Assembly (NCBI GenBank): GCA_937952305.1
Contig: CALFZO010000066.1
Coordinates: 1 to 63,140, forward strand
From: an uncultured Anaerolineales bacterium
Lineage (GTDB): Bacteria > Chloroflexota > Anaerolineae > Anaerolineales > UBA6663
Reading direction: 5' to 3'
DNA: 63,140 nucleotides
The translations under genes were made by a program, and so were the position numbers. Positions 7,692 through 16,224 of the stretch are shown one piece after another (position 1 is the first letter of the stretch; each line of letters starts with the position of its first letter). The notes below the pieces were generated by a model, which was given only the letters and a program-made list of their open reading frames with translations, searched no databases and was not told where the DNA came from.

Positions 7692-8978
7692 ATGAATATG
7701 CATCTCCCCTCCCCCGTCCAACGCTTCACGTTTCAACAGCTGTATTGGGATGTTTTTTGGTTCGGCGTCCTGCAAGGCAGCGCGATGGCGTTCTTGTCGG
7801 TCTACGCCGCCCGCGTCGGCGGAACAGCGTTCCAGATCGCGCTGCTCACCAGCGGCCCGGCCGTGATCAACCTGTTCTTCTCGCTGCCAGCCGGCCGCTG
7901 GCTGGAGAAACGGCCGGTGACGGCGGCGGCCTTTCAGACCGCGCTCTGGCAGCGCGCCGGCTACCTGGCGCTGGTGCCGCTGCCCTGGCTGCTGCCGGAC
8001 GCCGCCCAGGCCTGGGCCCTGCCCGGCCTCGTCGTGTTGATGTCGATCCCGGGCACCGCCCTGGCCATCGCCTTCAACGCCATGTTCGCGGACGTGGTCG
8101 CGCCGGAGTGGCGCGCCCACGTCGTCGGCCGCCGCAACGCGCTGCTGGCCATCAGCTCCACGGCGGCTTCGTTGGCCTGCGGCCAGGTGCTGGACCGGCT
8201 GGTCTTCCCGCTCAATTATCAGGTGGTGTTCCTGATCGGCGCGGTCGGGGCCGGGTTGAGCACGTTCTACCTGGGCCGCGTGCAGGCGCCCAGCGTCCTG
8301 CCCCCGCGCGTGGGGCGCGCCCTGCTGGACGACGCGCGGCCGGGCGCGGTGCCCCGCATCGGCGACGCCTTGCGCCAGTACCTGGGGCTGCGCTTCCTGA
8401 CGCGCGCCGGCGCCGGCCGGCTCCTGCGCCTGGACCTGCTGCGCGGCCCGTTCGGCCCGGTGATGGCCGCTTACCTGGCTTTCTACGCCTCCCAGTACAT
8501 GTCCATCCCCCTCATGCCCGTGTACTGGGTCAACGAACTGCGGTTGACAGATGGCGAGATCAGCATCGGCAATGCCTTGTTCTACGGCACGCTGCTGGTC
8601 GCGTCGCTGTGGCTGGCGCCGCTCAGCGCGCGGCTGGGGCATCGGCGCATCTTGATCCTGGGCGCTCTGTTCTTCGGCCTCTACCCCGTGTTCAATGCCG
8701 CCGCCTGGGACGCGACTCTGTACTACCTGGCCTCCGGCGTGGGCGGCGTGGTGTGGGCGCTGACCGGCGCGGGCCTGGTGAACCGGCTGATGGAGCACGT
8801 ACCCGAAAACGACCGGCCGGCGCACATGGCCCTGCACAACCTGGCGCTCAACCTCGGCATCCTGCTGGGTTCCCTGCTGGGGCCGACCCTGGGCGATTGG
8901 CAGGGGTTGCGGACCGCGCTGTTGGCGGCCGGCCTCCTGCGCGGCCTGGCGGCGGTGCTGCTGGCGGTGTGGGCCTGA
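7692..8978 (+). CDS. Major facilitator superfamily transporter
   Basis: This 428-residue integral membrane protein has about twelve predicted helices. Its loop between helices 2 and 3 reads LPAGRWLEKRP, a version of the MFS motif A. A second motif-like segment, SARLGHRRILILGA, follows helix 8, supporting two six-helix halves. A central cytoplasmic loop of about 60 residues (residues ~200-260) contains many Arg. The substrate is unknown. I chose ATG 7692 because the plus-strand -10 box at 7674-7679 would lie inside the longer reading frame from 7644; ATG 7698 is also possible. Confidence 0.88.
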   Translation: MNMHLPSPVQRFTFQQLYWDVFWFGVLQGSAMAFLSVYAARVGGTAFQIALLTSGPAVINLFFSLPAGRWLEKRPVTAAAFQTALWQRAGYLALVPLPWLLPDAAQAWALPGLVVLMSIPGTALAIAFNAMFADVVAPEWRAHVVGRRNALLAISSTAASLACGQVLDRLVFPLNYQVVFLIGAVGAGLSTFYLGRVQAPSVLPPRVGRALLDDARPGAVPRIGDALRQYLGLRFLTRAGAGRLLRLDLLRGPFGPVMAAYLAFYASQYMSIPLMPVYWVNELRLTDGEISIGNALFYGTLLVASLWLAPLSARLGHRRILILGALFFGLYPVFNAAAWDATLYYLASGVGGVVWALTGAGLVNRLMEHVPENDRPAHMALHNLALNLGILLGSLLGPTLGDWQGLRTALLAAGLLRGLAAVLLAVWA

Positions 8979-9031
8979 CGCTGCGGTGTAGAATCGGCTT
9001 TATCGCTTAGCCTGCTGGCGGAGACACACCC

Positions 9032-9331
9032 ATGAGCCTTTGGACCCGACTGGCGCGCCTGTTCACGCCCGCGCCGGCTGCCACGACGAGCCACTTTCTG
9101 CCCATCGCCGTGCGCTGCCGGCGCTGCGGCGAGACGATCGTCGCCAACATCAACCTGGCCAACGACCTGAGCGCGGGCGATGAGGCCGCCTACGTCTGTC
9201 GCAAGGTGCTGCTCGGCCGCGAACGCTGCTTCGAGTCAATCGAAGTGGTGCTGACTTTCGACGAGCAGCGCCGGCTGATCGACCGCGCCATCACCGGCGG
9301 CACGTTCGTGGATGGGCCGCCGGCCGCCTAG
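9032..9331 (+). CDS. Small cysteine-containing protein of unknown function
   Basis: This 99-residue soluble protein has a CRRCGE pair near residue 30, plus single Cys residues near 56 and 66. They could form a zinc-ribbon-like site. The sequence between them (ANINLANDLSAGDEAAYVCRK) reads like a short beta domain. A TAGAAT -10-like box lies at 8989-8994, just after the MFS stop codon, so it may have its own promoter. I do not recognise a named family with certainty. Confidence 0.7.
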   Translation: MSLWTRLARLFTPAPAATTSHFLPIAVRCRRCGETIVANINLANDLSAGDEAAYVCRKVLLGRERCFESIEVVLTFDEQRRLIDRAITGGTFVDGPPAA

Positions 9332-9409
9332 CTGGCGCCCAGCGGCTGCGCGGCGCCTGAGCCCGCGGGGGAGTCTGCCTGCGGCCAGCCCACGACCAAC
9401 GCGCCGGGT

Positions 9410-10594
9410 CTAGCGGTCCACGGGGGGTTTGGTGCGGAGTGACTCGTCCACGTCGGCCAGGATCCGGGCGGCCTCATCCGGCTCGGCCAGGCGCGGCTGG
9501 AAGTTGTCGTGGATGTGGATGGGCAGCAGGGTCACGTCCACCAACTGCGCGCCGCGAAAAGTCGCCTGCAGCATCAGCCCCTGGACCGTGAACTCCGTCC
9601 CATCCGACCACTGCTGATCGAAGACGAAGTTTCCGAGCGCGTACGCCACCACCGCCCCGCCCGCCAGCGTCTCCACGGCCTGGACATGATGGGGATTGTT
9701 GCCCACCACCAGGGTCGCCCCGGCCTCGACCAGGGCCTGCGCGCCGAGCGCCTGTTCCCACGTGATCTGGCCGGTGAATTCCCGGCCCCACTGCGGCAGC
9801 ACGATGACCACGTCGGCCTGAGCCCGCGCCCGCCGGACGGCGTCTAGGTACACGTCTTTCAGGAACGGCGCCGCGCCGGGCCGATCAGCGCCGGCCCAGA
9901 CCTCGCCGTTGACGGCCGTGAACGCCAGAAACGCAAACCGCACACCCTGGACGTCGACGATGACGGGCGCGCTGGCCTCCGCCAGGTTCAGGCCTCCGCC
10001 CACCGGCTGGAGGCCGGCCGCGCGCAGGTGAGCGAGCGTATCCAGAAACGACTCGTCGCGGCAGCCGCGCACCAGGCCGCAGTCCTTGATGTGGTTGGTG
10101 GCGACCGAGATCAGGTCGAAGCCCGCGAACTGCAGGCCGGCCACGGTCTCCGAGGGCGCCAGCAAGTTGCGGTGATACTCGGCGCAGGGGCTGGGCGGAT
10201 TGTAGTCTGAGATCGACGCGTCCAGGCTGCCGATGGCCAGATCGGCGCCCTGCAACAGGTCGGCGACGGCCCGATACGGCAGCGCCATGTCCCCGGCCGC
10301 CTGGGCGATGGTGTAGACGCAGCGCGCCGGGTTGATATCGCCGGTGAACAACAACGTGATGTCCGGCACGGGCGTGGGGCTCGGCAGCAAGACGGGCGTG
10401 CGCGTGGGCGGAAGGGCGCTGGACGCCGGCACGGCCGTGACCGTCGGCAACTGGGCCGTGGCGGACGGCAGCGCCGCCAAGCTGGGCGGGGGGGCGGTGG
10501 CCGCGGTCGGGGTAGGTGTGAGCGCCGGCCCGCACCCCGTGCACACGGCCAGGCCGGCGAGCCAGCCACGCCACCATCCGGGTCTTGGACGCAT
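9410..10594 (-). CDS. CapA-family (PGA_cap) metallophosphatase-like lipoprotein
   Basis: This 394-residue secreted protein has an N-terminal hydrophobic segment ending in Cys residues (VCTGCG) that suit a lipoprotein signal, then about 50 residues of Pro/Thr/Ala linker. The CapA domain follows, with LLFTGDINPAR at the start, NYNPPSPCAEYHRNLLAP, a VATNHIKDCG motif, VVVLPQWGREFTG and VVGNNPHHVQAVE. These match the conserved D, N-H and H-H positions of the poly-gamma-glutamate CapA family, which is related to calcineurin-like phosphatases. No capB/capC genes are nearby, so a role in poly-glutamate export is unsupported. I chose ATG 10594 over a TTG at 10615 because the signal peptide then begins with MRPRPGWW. 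Confidence 0.85.
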   Translation of the reverse strand: MRPRPGWWRGWLAGLAVCTGCGPALTPTPTAATAPPPSLAALPSATAQLPTVTAVPASSALPPTRTPVLLPSPTPVPDITLLFTGDINPARCVYTIAQAAGDMALPYRAVADLLQGADLAIGSLDASISDYNPPSPCAEYHRNLLAPSETVAGLQFAGFDLISVATNHIKDCGLVRGCRDESFLDTLAHLRAAGLQPVGGGLNLAEASAPVIVDVQGVRFAFLAFTAVNGEVWAGADRPGAAPFLKDVYLDAVRRARAQADVVIVLPQWGREFTGQITWEQALGAQALVEAGATLVVGNNPHHVQAVETLAGGAVVAYALGNFVFDQQWSDGTEFTVQGLMLQATFRGAQLVDVTLLPIHIHDNFQPRLAEPDEAARILADVDESLRTKPPVDR

Positions 10595-10659
10595 AGCGGA
10601 AAGGGGTGGTGCCAAAGGCCGGCGCGGAGGCGGGACAGGCCGGGGGCGGCAGGCGCCGC

Positions 10660-11196
10660 CTACAAGCCCATCAGGCGCATGGCCTTTTCCAGCAAGCCCT
10701 TGAGGGTCTTCTCTTTGGCGGAGAGCGCCTCGTCCGGCGTCAGCGCCAGCCCAGACCGCATCGAGGCGAGCGCCTGCAGCTTGTCACCGGACTTGACCTG
10801 CAGGGCGCTCAGCTTCTTGAAGCAGGCGGCGCGCGTTTCGCGCTCGCCGGCCTGGCCGAGCAGATCGATGGCCTGCACGTACGCCTCAGCCGCGCGCTCC
10901 TCCTGGCCGGCGCCGTCATGGGCGGCCGCCAGGTTCGCCAGCGCCTGCCCCTGGCGCAGCGTATCGCCCAGGGCCTGAAAGACGGCGGGCGTGCCGGTGA
11001 CGGCCGCCAGGGCCGCGGTCCAGTCGCCGCAGGCCATCCACGCGACGCAGGCATTGTTGCGCAGCTCGGCGGCGGCGCCGCGATCGCCCGCGGCTGCATA
11101 CGCCGCGGCGGCCTCGTCGAAAGCGGCGGCCGCCGCGGTGTGGCGCTCGGCGCGGTAGTGCTGTAGGCCGAGGTCCTTGAGCTGTTCCGGGGTCAT
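10660..11196 (-). CDS. TPR-like repeat protein
   Basis: This 178-residue all-helical protein contains three to four TPR-like helix pairs: LKDLGLQHYRAERHTAAAAAFDEAAAAY, an NNACVAWMACGDWTAALAAV pair, LRQGQALANLAAAHDGAGQEERAAEAYVQAI, then a shorter pair. It begins immediately at the stop of the XRE regulator gene (11197) and is almost certainly in the same operon. A protein-interaction adaptor is the likely role; the partner is unknown. Confidence 0.75.
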   Translation of the reverse strand: MTPEQLKDLGLQHYRAERHTAAAAAFDEAAAAYAAAGDRGAAAELRNNACVAWMACGDWTAALAAVTGTPAVFQALGDTLRQGQALANLAAAHDGAGQEERAAEAYVQAIDLLGQAGERETRAACFKKLSALQVKSGDKLQALASMRSGLALTPDEALSAKEKTLKGLLEKAMRLMGL

Positions 11197-11877
11197 CTAG
11201 TAAGTGATGTCCAGCAGGCTGGTGGCGATGGCGCGCAGGTGGTCGGCCGGCATCTGGCTCAGGCGCTGGGCCAGGCGCAGATAGTGCTCGTTGACGGGGT
11301 TCACGACGAACTCGCGCAGTTCAGGCGGCAGATCCTTGAAGCGCTGGAACAGGCGCTGGGCGCTCTCCCACTCGCCCACCTGCCCCTCGCCCTCCAGCAA
11401 GTCCTCCAGGCTCAGGCCCAGCCGGTTGACGATGACCTCCAGCTCCGGCTGCGGCACCGATTTCTGGCCATACTCAAAGTCCGCCAGCAGGCCGGACGAG
11501 ATGCCCAGCTCATCGGCCAGCTCCTTGAGCTTGAGCTTGGCGGCCAGGCGCGCCTGGCGCAGTTTGGCGCCGATCAGGCGGTCGCGGATTTCGAGCACGG
11601 CCGGGGCGGGCACCTGGGCGCGCGTCTCGGCCTTGTCAGACAGCGTGGTCGCGCCCCAGAAATGGGCCAGCGGCACTTCGAAGAAAAAGGCCAGCAGTTC
11701 CAGCTCGGGCAGTGACGGGCTTTTGGCGCCGGCCTCGTAGGCGTTGAACTGGGCCGGCGTGACGCCGATCACCTCGGCGCACTCCTTGACGGTGCGGCCG
11801 GAGTGCTGGCGCGCATCGCGCATGAGCACGCCCAGCATCTTGGCGCGCACGTCCAGGGCGGTCTCGGTCTCGCTCAT
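11197..11877 (-). CDS. Double-HTH XRE-family transcriptional regulator
   Basis: This 226-residue protein carries two XRE helix-turn-helix domains in tandem. The first is at residues ~12-70 (RTVKECAEVIGVTPAQFNAYEAGAKSP) and the second at ~105-165 (LKLKELADELGISSGLLADFEYGQKSVP). The C-terminal helical region (FQRFKDLPPELREFVVNPVNEHYLRLAQ) may mediate oligomerisation. Two DNA-binding domains on one chain suggest a dimer that contacts four half sites or two adjacent operators. It sits 21 bp downstream of cpaF on the same strand and probably tunes the pilus block. Confidence 0.85.
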   Translation of the reverse strand: MSETETALDVRAKMLGVLMRDARQHSGRTVKECAEVIGVTPAQFNAYEAGAKSPSLPELELLAFFFEVPLAHFWGATTLSDKAETRAQVPAPAVLEIRDRLIGAKLRQARLAAKLKLKELADELGISSGLLADFEYGQKSVPQPELEVIVNRLGLSLEDLLEGEGQVGEWESAQRLFQRFKDLPPELREFVVNPVNEHYLRLAQRLSQMPADHLRAIATSLLDITY

Positions 11878-11898
11878 AGTGCTTCTCCTGGCCCCGGT

Positions 11899-13320
11899 TT
11901 ACCGGCGCCCGAGGCTGCGGCCGCCCGCCGTGCCGGTCATGAAGATCTCCGGCGGCAGCCGGAAGCCGGCCGCCTCCAGCTTGGGCGTGAACATCGGGCG
12001 CAGGCCGGTCGGCCGGATCTGGCCGATTACGTGCCCGTCGCCGTCCACGCCCTCCTCGACAAACTTGAAGACATCCTGCAGCACCACCGTGTCGCCCTCC
12101 ATGCCGATGACCTCGGTGATGTAGGTGACCTTGCGCGAGCCGTCGCGCAGGCGGGCCTGCTGGATGATCAGTTCGATGGCCGAGGCGATCTGCTCGCGGA
12201 TCACCTTGAGCGGCATGTCCATACCCGCCATCAGCGCCATCGTCTCCATGCGCGAAAGGGCGTCGCGCGGGGAATTGGCGTGCAGCGTCGTCAGCGAGCC
12301 GTCATGGCCGGTGTTCATGGCCTGGAGCATGTCCAGGGTCTCGCCGCCGCGGCACTCGCCGACCACGATGCGCTCCGGGCGCATGCGCAGCGCATTGCGC
12401 ACCAGGTCGCGGATGGTGACCTCGTACTTGCCCTCCAGGTTGGGCTTCTTGGTCTCCAGCCGGACCACGTGGTCCTGCCCCAGCTTGAGCTCGGCGGCGT
12501 CCTCGATAGTGACGATGCGTTCGTCTTCCGGGATGAAGCCGGACAGCACGTTGAGCAGCGTGGTCTTGCCGGAGCCGGTGCCGCCGGAGACGACCACGTT
12601 CAGGCGCGAGACCACGCAGGCCTTGAGAAACTCCGAGATCTGCGGCGTCATCGACCCGAACTCGATCAGGTCCTCCACCGTCAGCTTCTTGGTGGAGAAC
12701 TTGCGGATGGTGATGGACGGGCCGTCGATGGAGACGGGCGGGATGACGGCATTGACGCGCGACCCGTCCGGCAGGCGCGCATCCACCAGCGGGTTGTCCA
12801 CGTCGATGCGCCGGCCGAGCGGCAGGACGATCCGGTCGATGATGCGCTTGACGTGGTTGTCGTCGTCGAACTTGACGGTGCTCAGGGTCAGCTTGCCCTT
12901 GCGCTCCACGTAGACCCGGTTGGGCCCGTTGACCATGACCTCGGACACGGCCGGGTCGTCCAGCAGCGGCTGGATGGGCCCGAAGCCGAAGAATTCGTTG
13001 ACCACCTCGCGGACCAGTTCCACGCGCGCGGTTTCGGGCAGGTTGACGCGCGTCGTGGTGTAAGCCTCAGCCACCCGGCGCTCGATGTCGCGGCGCGTGG
13101 CCTCGTCCTGCTTGAGCGCGGTCGGGTCCTCCAGGCTGCCGGCCACCTGCTGGATCAGGTATTCCTTCAACTGGCGCAGCCGCTCATTACCGAGGGCGGC
13201 GGCCGCCGCGGAGGGACGCGCGCCGGCAGGCTCGGCGGTGCCGGCGGAGGCCGGGCTGGCGGGCGCGGGCGCGCCGGCCGCCGGCCGGGCAGCCTCACGG
13301 AGGCGATTGCTCAGTGACAT
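11899..13320 (-). CDS. CpaF/TadA-type secretion ATPase
   Basis: This 473-residue hexameric ATPase is of the type II/IV secretion superfamily, the motor of Tad/Flp pili. After a Pro/Ala-rich N-terminus (to ~55) come the N-terminal domain with DDPAVSEVMVNGPNRVYVERKGKL and RIDVDNPLVDARLPDGSRVNAVIPP, Walker A GGTGSGKTT near residue 250, the Asp box IVTIEDAAEL, Walker B RIVVGECRGGE and the His box GSLTTLHANSP. All are intact. No TadB/C platform, prepilin or secretin gene lies in the window, so the rest of the machine must be elsewhere, or the ATPase serves another process. Confidence 0.93.
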   Translation of the reverse strand: MSLSNRLREAARPAAGAPAPASPASAGTAEPAGARPSAAAAALGNERLRQLKEYLIQQVAGSLEDPTALKQDEATRRDIERRVAEAYTTTRVNLPETARVELVREVVNEFFGFGPIQPLLDDPAVSEVMVNGPNRVYVERKGKLTLSTVKFDDDNHVKRIIDRIVLPLGRRIDVDNPLVDARLPDGSRVNAVIPPVSIDGPSITIRKFSTKKLTVEDLIEFGSMTPQISEFLKACVVSRLNVVVSGGTGSGKTTLLNVLSGFIPEDERIVTIEDAAELKLGQDHVVRLETKKPNLEGKYEVTIRDLVRNALRMRPERIVVGECRGGETLDMLQAMNTGHDGSLTTLHANSPRDALSRMETMALMAGMDMPLKVIREQIASAIELIIQQARLRDGSRKVTYITEVIGMEGDTVVLQDVFKFVEEGVDGDGHVIGQIRPTGLRPMFTPKLEAAGFRLPPEIFMTGTAGGRSLGRR

Positions 13321-13353
13321 CGTCGTGTGTCTCCCTTGGGGGCTGGCGGCCGC

Positions 13354-13674
13354 TTACACGCTCGGCCCGCCCGGCGCTTCAGCCGGATGGGCCGGACGTT
13401 CGTCATCCGGGCGCACCCAGACAATGTGCTGCTTGTTGACCGTCAGGAACGCGGCCTTGTGCAGCAGGTGCCCGGCCGGGCTGTAGATTTCGGCGCCGGT
13501 GACGGCGATAAACGTCTCAGGCGAATCGTTCAGGCCGTCTTTGATGCGCTGTTCCGGGCGCAGGAAGATGTTGCCGTGGATGACGTTGGTCAACGTCTGG
13601 ATCAGCACCGGCACCTCGTCTTTGCGGACGACGTCGGTATAGATCTTGCCCTTGGCGTCGATGCGGATGCTCAT
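13354..13674 (-). CDS. Conserved small protein in the pilus block
   Basis: This 106-residue soluble protein lies between cpaF and the CpaE-like gene, all on the minus strand with short spacers. It is predicted to be beta-rich (IRIDAKGKIYTDVV, HGNIFLRPEQRIKDGLNDSPETFIAVTGAEIY, AAFLTVNKQHIVWVRPD). The R-x-x-D-x-L-N then F-I/V-x-V-T pattern recalls small proteins sometimes found beside signalling or pilus genes in Chloroflexota. I cannot assign a function. Confidence 0.7.
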   Translation of the reverse strand: MSIRIDAKGKIYTDVVRKDEVPVLIQTLTNVIHGNIFLRPEQRIKDGLNDSPETFIAVTGAEIYSPAGHLLHKAAFLTVNKQHIVWVRPDDERPAHPAEAPGGPSV

Positions 13675-13691
13675 GGGTCCTCCCGGCGGAT

Positions 13692-14885
13692 TCAGGCGGC
13701 CGGCGCAGCCGCTTCCTCGGCGGGCTGCATCAGCTGGTCATACAAGGTGGCCGCCAGACCTTGCAGCGTGAACGGCACCGTTTCATTCGGGAATTTGCGG
13801 CTGATCGGATGGTGCTGGTTGTTGGCCAGCGTGAACTGGCTGCCCATGTGCGGGACCAGGGCCGACACGGCGAAGCCGAGCTCCTTCTCCATCTCCGGCC
13901 GGCTCAGGCCTTCCAGGCCCACCGCCCGATTGAGCACCAGCCACAGCCGATGGCGGCGCACGTCCTGGGTCTCCAGGAACTGCAGCGCGGTTTTAGTCAG
14001 GGCGACCGTGGCGGCGTCCGGGCTGGTGATGATCAGCACCCGGGTGGATTGGCGGATGATCGGCAGGCTGACGCGCGAGAGCGTCCGGCCGAGGTCGATA
14101 AACACCAGGTCGTACATCTGGCGCAGCTGGTTGATGACGGCCTCCAGCCGGTCCACCCGCAGTTCCTGGGCGATCTCCGGGTCCGGGGCGCCGGGCAGCA
14201 GATCGAACCCCCATTCGCCGCGCTGTGTGAGCAGCGGCTTGATCCGGTCGGCCGAGATGTGGCGGGCCTCCAGCCGCGTGGCGGCGACGACATGCTTGTC
14301 CGGCGTGTCCACGCCGACGATGTAGTGGAGCGACCCGATCGGCAGCACCAGGTCCACCACGGCCACGGGTCTGGGCCGGGCCAGCTCGCCCACCATCTGG
14401 GCGACGTTGACGCACAGCGACGAGGTGCCGGTGCCGCCCTTGGCGCTCAGGAACGAGACCAGTTTGCCCGGCGGCCGGGCGGGTTCAGCCGGCGCCGCCG
14501 GGGCGGCCGGCTCCGCCGGCAGGAGCGCCCGGACGCGCTCAAGGAGTTCGGCGTCAGCGCCGGGCCGCTTGACGATGTACTCGTCGGCGCCGGCCTGCAC
14601 GCCGGCCAGGATGTCCTGCGGGTAGCTGCGCACCGAGAGCAGGATGATCTTGGCTTTGTTGGTGCGGGCGTCGGCGCGCAGTTTCTTGACGATCTCCAGG
14701 CCGTTCAGGTCCGGCAGCTCGGCGACGATGATCATCATGTCCGGCCGCAGGCGCCAGGCTTCGATCAGGCCCTCTTTGCCGCTCGGCGCCGCGGTGACGG
14801 CATAGCCCACCCGGCGCAGCATGTTGCCCAAATACGCCAGCGCGCCGGCGTCGCTCTCCACCAGCAGGATGCTTTTGTCAGCCAT
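13692..14885 (-). CDS. CpaE/TadZ-like pseudo-receiver ATPase
   Basis: This 397-residue protein has an N-terminal receiver-like domain (ILLVESDAGALAYLGNML ... LLSVRSYPQDIL ... GADEYIVKRPG), a Pro/Ala linker, and a ParA/MinD-like domain beginning LVSFLSAKGGTGTSSLCV near residue 150. Where receivers carry the phospho-accepting Asp (LLDLMMP), this protein reads IIVAELP, so phosphorylation there is impossible. The deviant Walker A has GTSS instead of GKTT, as in CpaE/TadZ polar localisation factors of Tad pili. The start at ATG 14885 is chosen for GAGGAG just upstream; it overlaps the histidine kinase gene by eight bases. It probably positions the CpaF machine. Confidence 0.88.
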   Translation of the reverse strand: MADKSILLVESDAGALAYLGNMLRRVGYAVTAAPSGKEGLIEAWRLRPDMMIIVAELPDLNGLEIVKKLRADARTNKAKIILLSVRSYPQDILAGVQAGADEYIVKRPGADAELLERVRALLPAEPAAPAAPAEPARPPGKLVSFLSAKGGTGTSSLCVNVAQMVGELARPRPVAVVDLVLPIGSLHYIVGVDTPDKHVVAATRLEARHISADRIKPLLTQRGEWGFDLLPGAPDPEIAQELRVDRLEAVINQLRQMYDLVFIDLGRTLSRVSLPIIRQSTRVLIITSPDAATVALTKTALQFLETQDVRRHRLWLVLNRAVGLEGLSRPEMEKELGFAVSALVPHMGSQFTLANNQHHPISRKFPNETVPFTLQGLAATLYDQLMQPAEEAAAPAA

Positions 14886-16083
14886 CCGCCACTCCTCGCG
14901 AGCGGCCCGGCTCAACGGCCGCCAGCTCAAATGAGAAGGTACTGCCCCGGCCGACCCGGCTGTCGACGTTGATCAGCGCCCCATGCGCCTCGACGATGCG
15001 CCGCACCAGGGACAGACCCAGCCCGGCCCCGCCATAGTGGCGTGTCGGCGAGCCATCCAACTGCCGGAAATCCTCGAAAATCTCGTCGCGGCGCTCCTCC
15101 GGGATGCCGATGCCGGTGTCTTGCACGGCGAAGCGGATCAACTGCTTGTCCAGGCCCGCGGTCAGCAGCACGCGCCCGCCCGTCGGCGTGAACTTGATGG
15201 CGTTGTCGGCCAGCTGCAGCAGCACCCAGCGCAGCTTCTCCTGGTCGGCGCGGACGGGCGGCAGCTGCGCGGCCACCCGGCCCTCCAGGCGCACGCTTTT
15301 CTTCTCGGCCGCCACCCGGCTGCGCTGGACCACGCTATCCACGATCGGCGCCACGTCCACGGGCCCGAACGTCAGCGTCATTTCGCCGCGGGCCGCGGCG
15401 GCGTAGCCGATCAGGGTCTCGATCATCTTCTCCAGCCGCGCGATGCCCGTCATCACCGTGTCCACCGCGGACTGCTGCTCGGCCGCCAGCTGGCCAAACG
15501 AACCGTCGGCCAGCAGGCTGGTGTAGCCTTTGATCTGCGTCAGCGGCGTGCGCAGCTCATGCGAGATGTTGGCGACGATGTTGGCTTTGAGCTGGTTGAT
15601 CTCGGTCAGCTTGAGCAGGGCCGTCTCCAGCTCGGCCGTGCGCTCGGCCACGCGCCGCTCCAGCGAACGGTTCGCCTCCAGCAAGGCGTTTTGCAGTTCC
15701 AGGATCTGGCGCGCGATCACGCGGTCGAGCGTCTCGCGGCTGAGCACGCCCATCTCCACCAGGATCTGGCCGATCAGGCGCTCGCCAGACCCGCCCGCCT
15801 TCTTGCGGGCCAGCGCCGCCTGCAGCTGGCTCTCAGTGATGTAGCCCTGCGCCAGCAGATAGTCGCCCAGGCGCGGCACCAGTTGCTCGACACTGGTGGG
15901 CCGCAGGGCGCCCGTGCCGAGCGGGCCGGTGCCGAATTTGGGGCGGCCCAACAGCTGCTGCTCGGCCAGGAACGTCACCAGAGCGATGCTGGCGCCGCAG
16001 GCCGGGCAGTTTTCGTCCTGCCGATCCAGCGGGGCATGGCACTGTGGGCAGCTCAGGCGCGGCATATCCGCCGGGAGAGTCAT
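14878..16083 (-). CDS. Sensor histidine kinase with zinc-ribbon and MshEN-like domains
   Basis: This 401-residue soluble kinase begins with a zinc ribbon (CPQCHAPL...CPACGAS, residues ~9-32). An MshEN-like domain follows (LGDYLLAQGYITESQLQAAL ... IGQILVEMGVLSRETLDRVIAR, ~70-135), the c-di-GMP-binding module seen at N-termini of pilus ATPases. Next come a coiled coil, HisKA with NISHELRTPL, and HATPase with QLADNAIKFTP, DTGIGIPEE and GGAGLGLSLV. It has no membrane segment. Together with the CpaE-like and CpaF genes this implies a cytosolic switch for the pilus block. ATG 16083 is chosen; a TTG at 16092 is possible. A strong AGGAGG lies too far upstream to serve either. Confidence 0.88.
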   Translation of the reverse strand: MTLPADMPRLSCPQCHAPLDRQDENCPACGASIALVTFLAEQQLLGRPKFGTGPLGTGALRPTSVEQLVPRLGDYLLAQGYITESQLQAALARKKAGGSGERLIGQILVEMGVLSRETLDRVIARQILELQNALLEANRSLERRVAERTAELETALLKLTEINQLKANIVANISHELRTPLTQIKGYTSLLADGSFGQLAAEQQSAVDTVMTGIARLEKMIETLIGYAAAARGEMTLTFGPVDVAPIVDSVVQRSRVAAEKKSVRLEGRVAAQLPPVRADQEKLRWVLLQLADNAIKFTPTGGRVLLTAGLDKQLIRFAVQDTGIGIPEERRDEIFEDFRQLDGSPTRHYGGAGLGLSLVRRIVEAHGALINVDSRVGRGSTFSFELAAVEPGRSRGVADG

Positions 16084-16224
16084 CGCGGCCAATCATAACC
16101 CCATCGTCCTCCTGCCGCAACTTTTTCGGACCGGGTGAATCCAATCTACTCCCCTGGCTCACCGAACCTGGCGGCGCGGCTTGGGGCGCTTGACGCCGGC
16201 GCCGGCCGGCCCGATACTGCCGCC

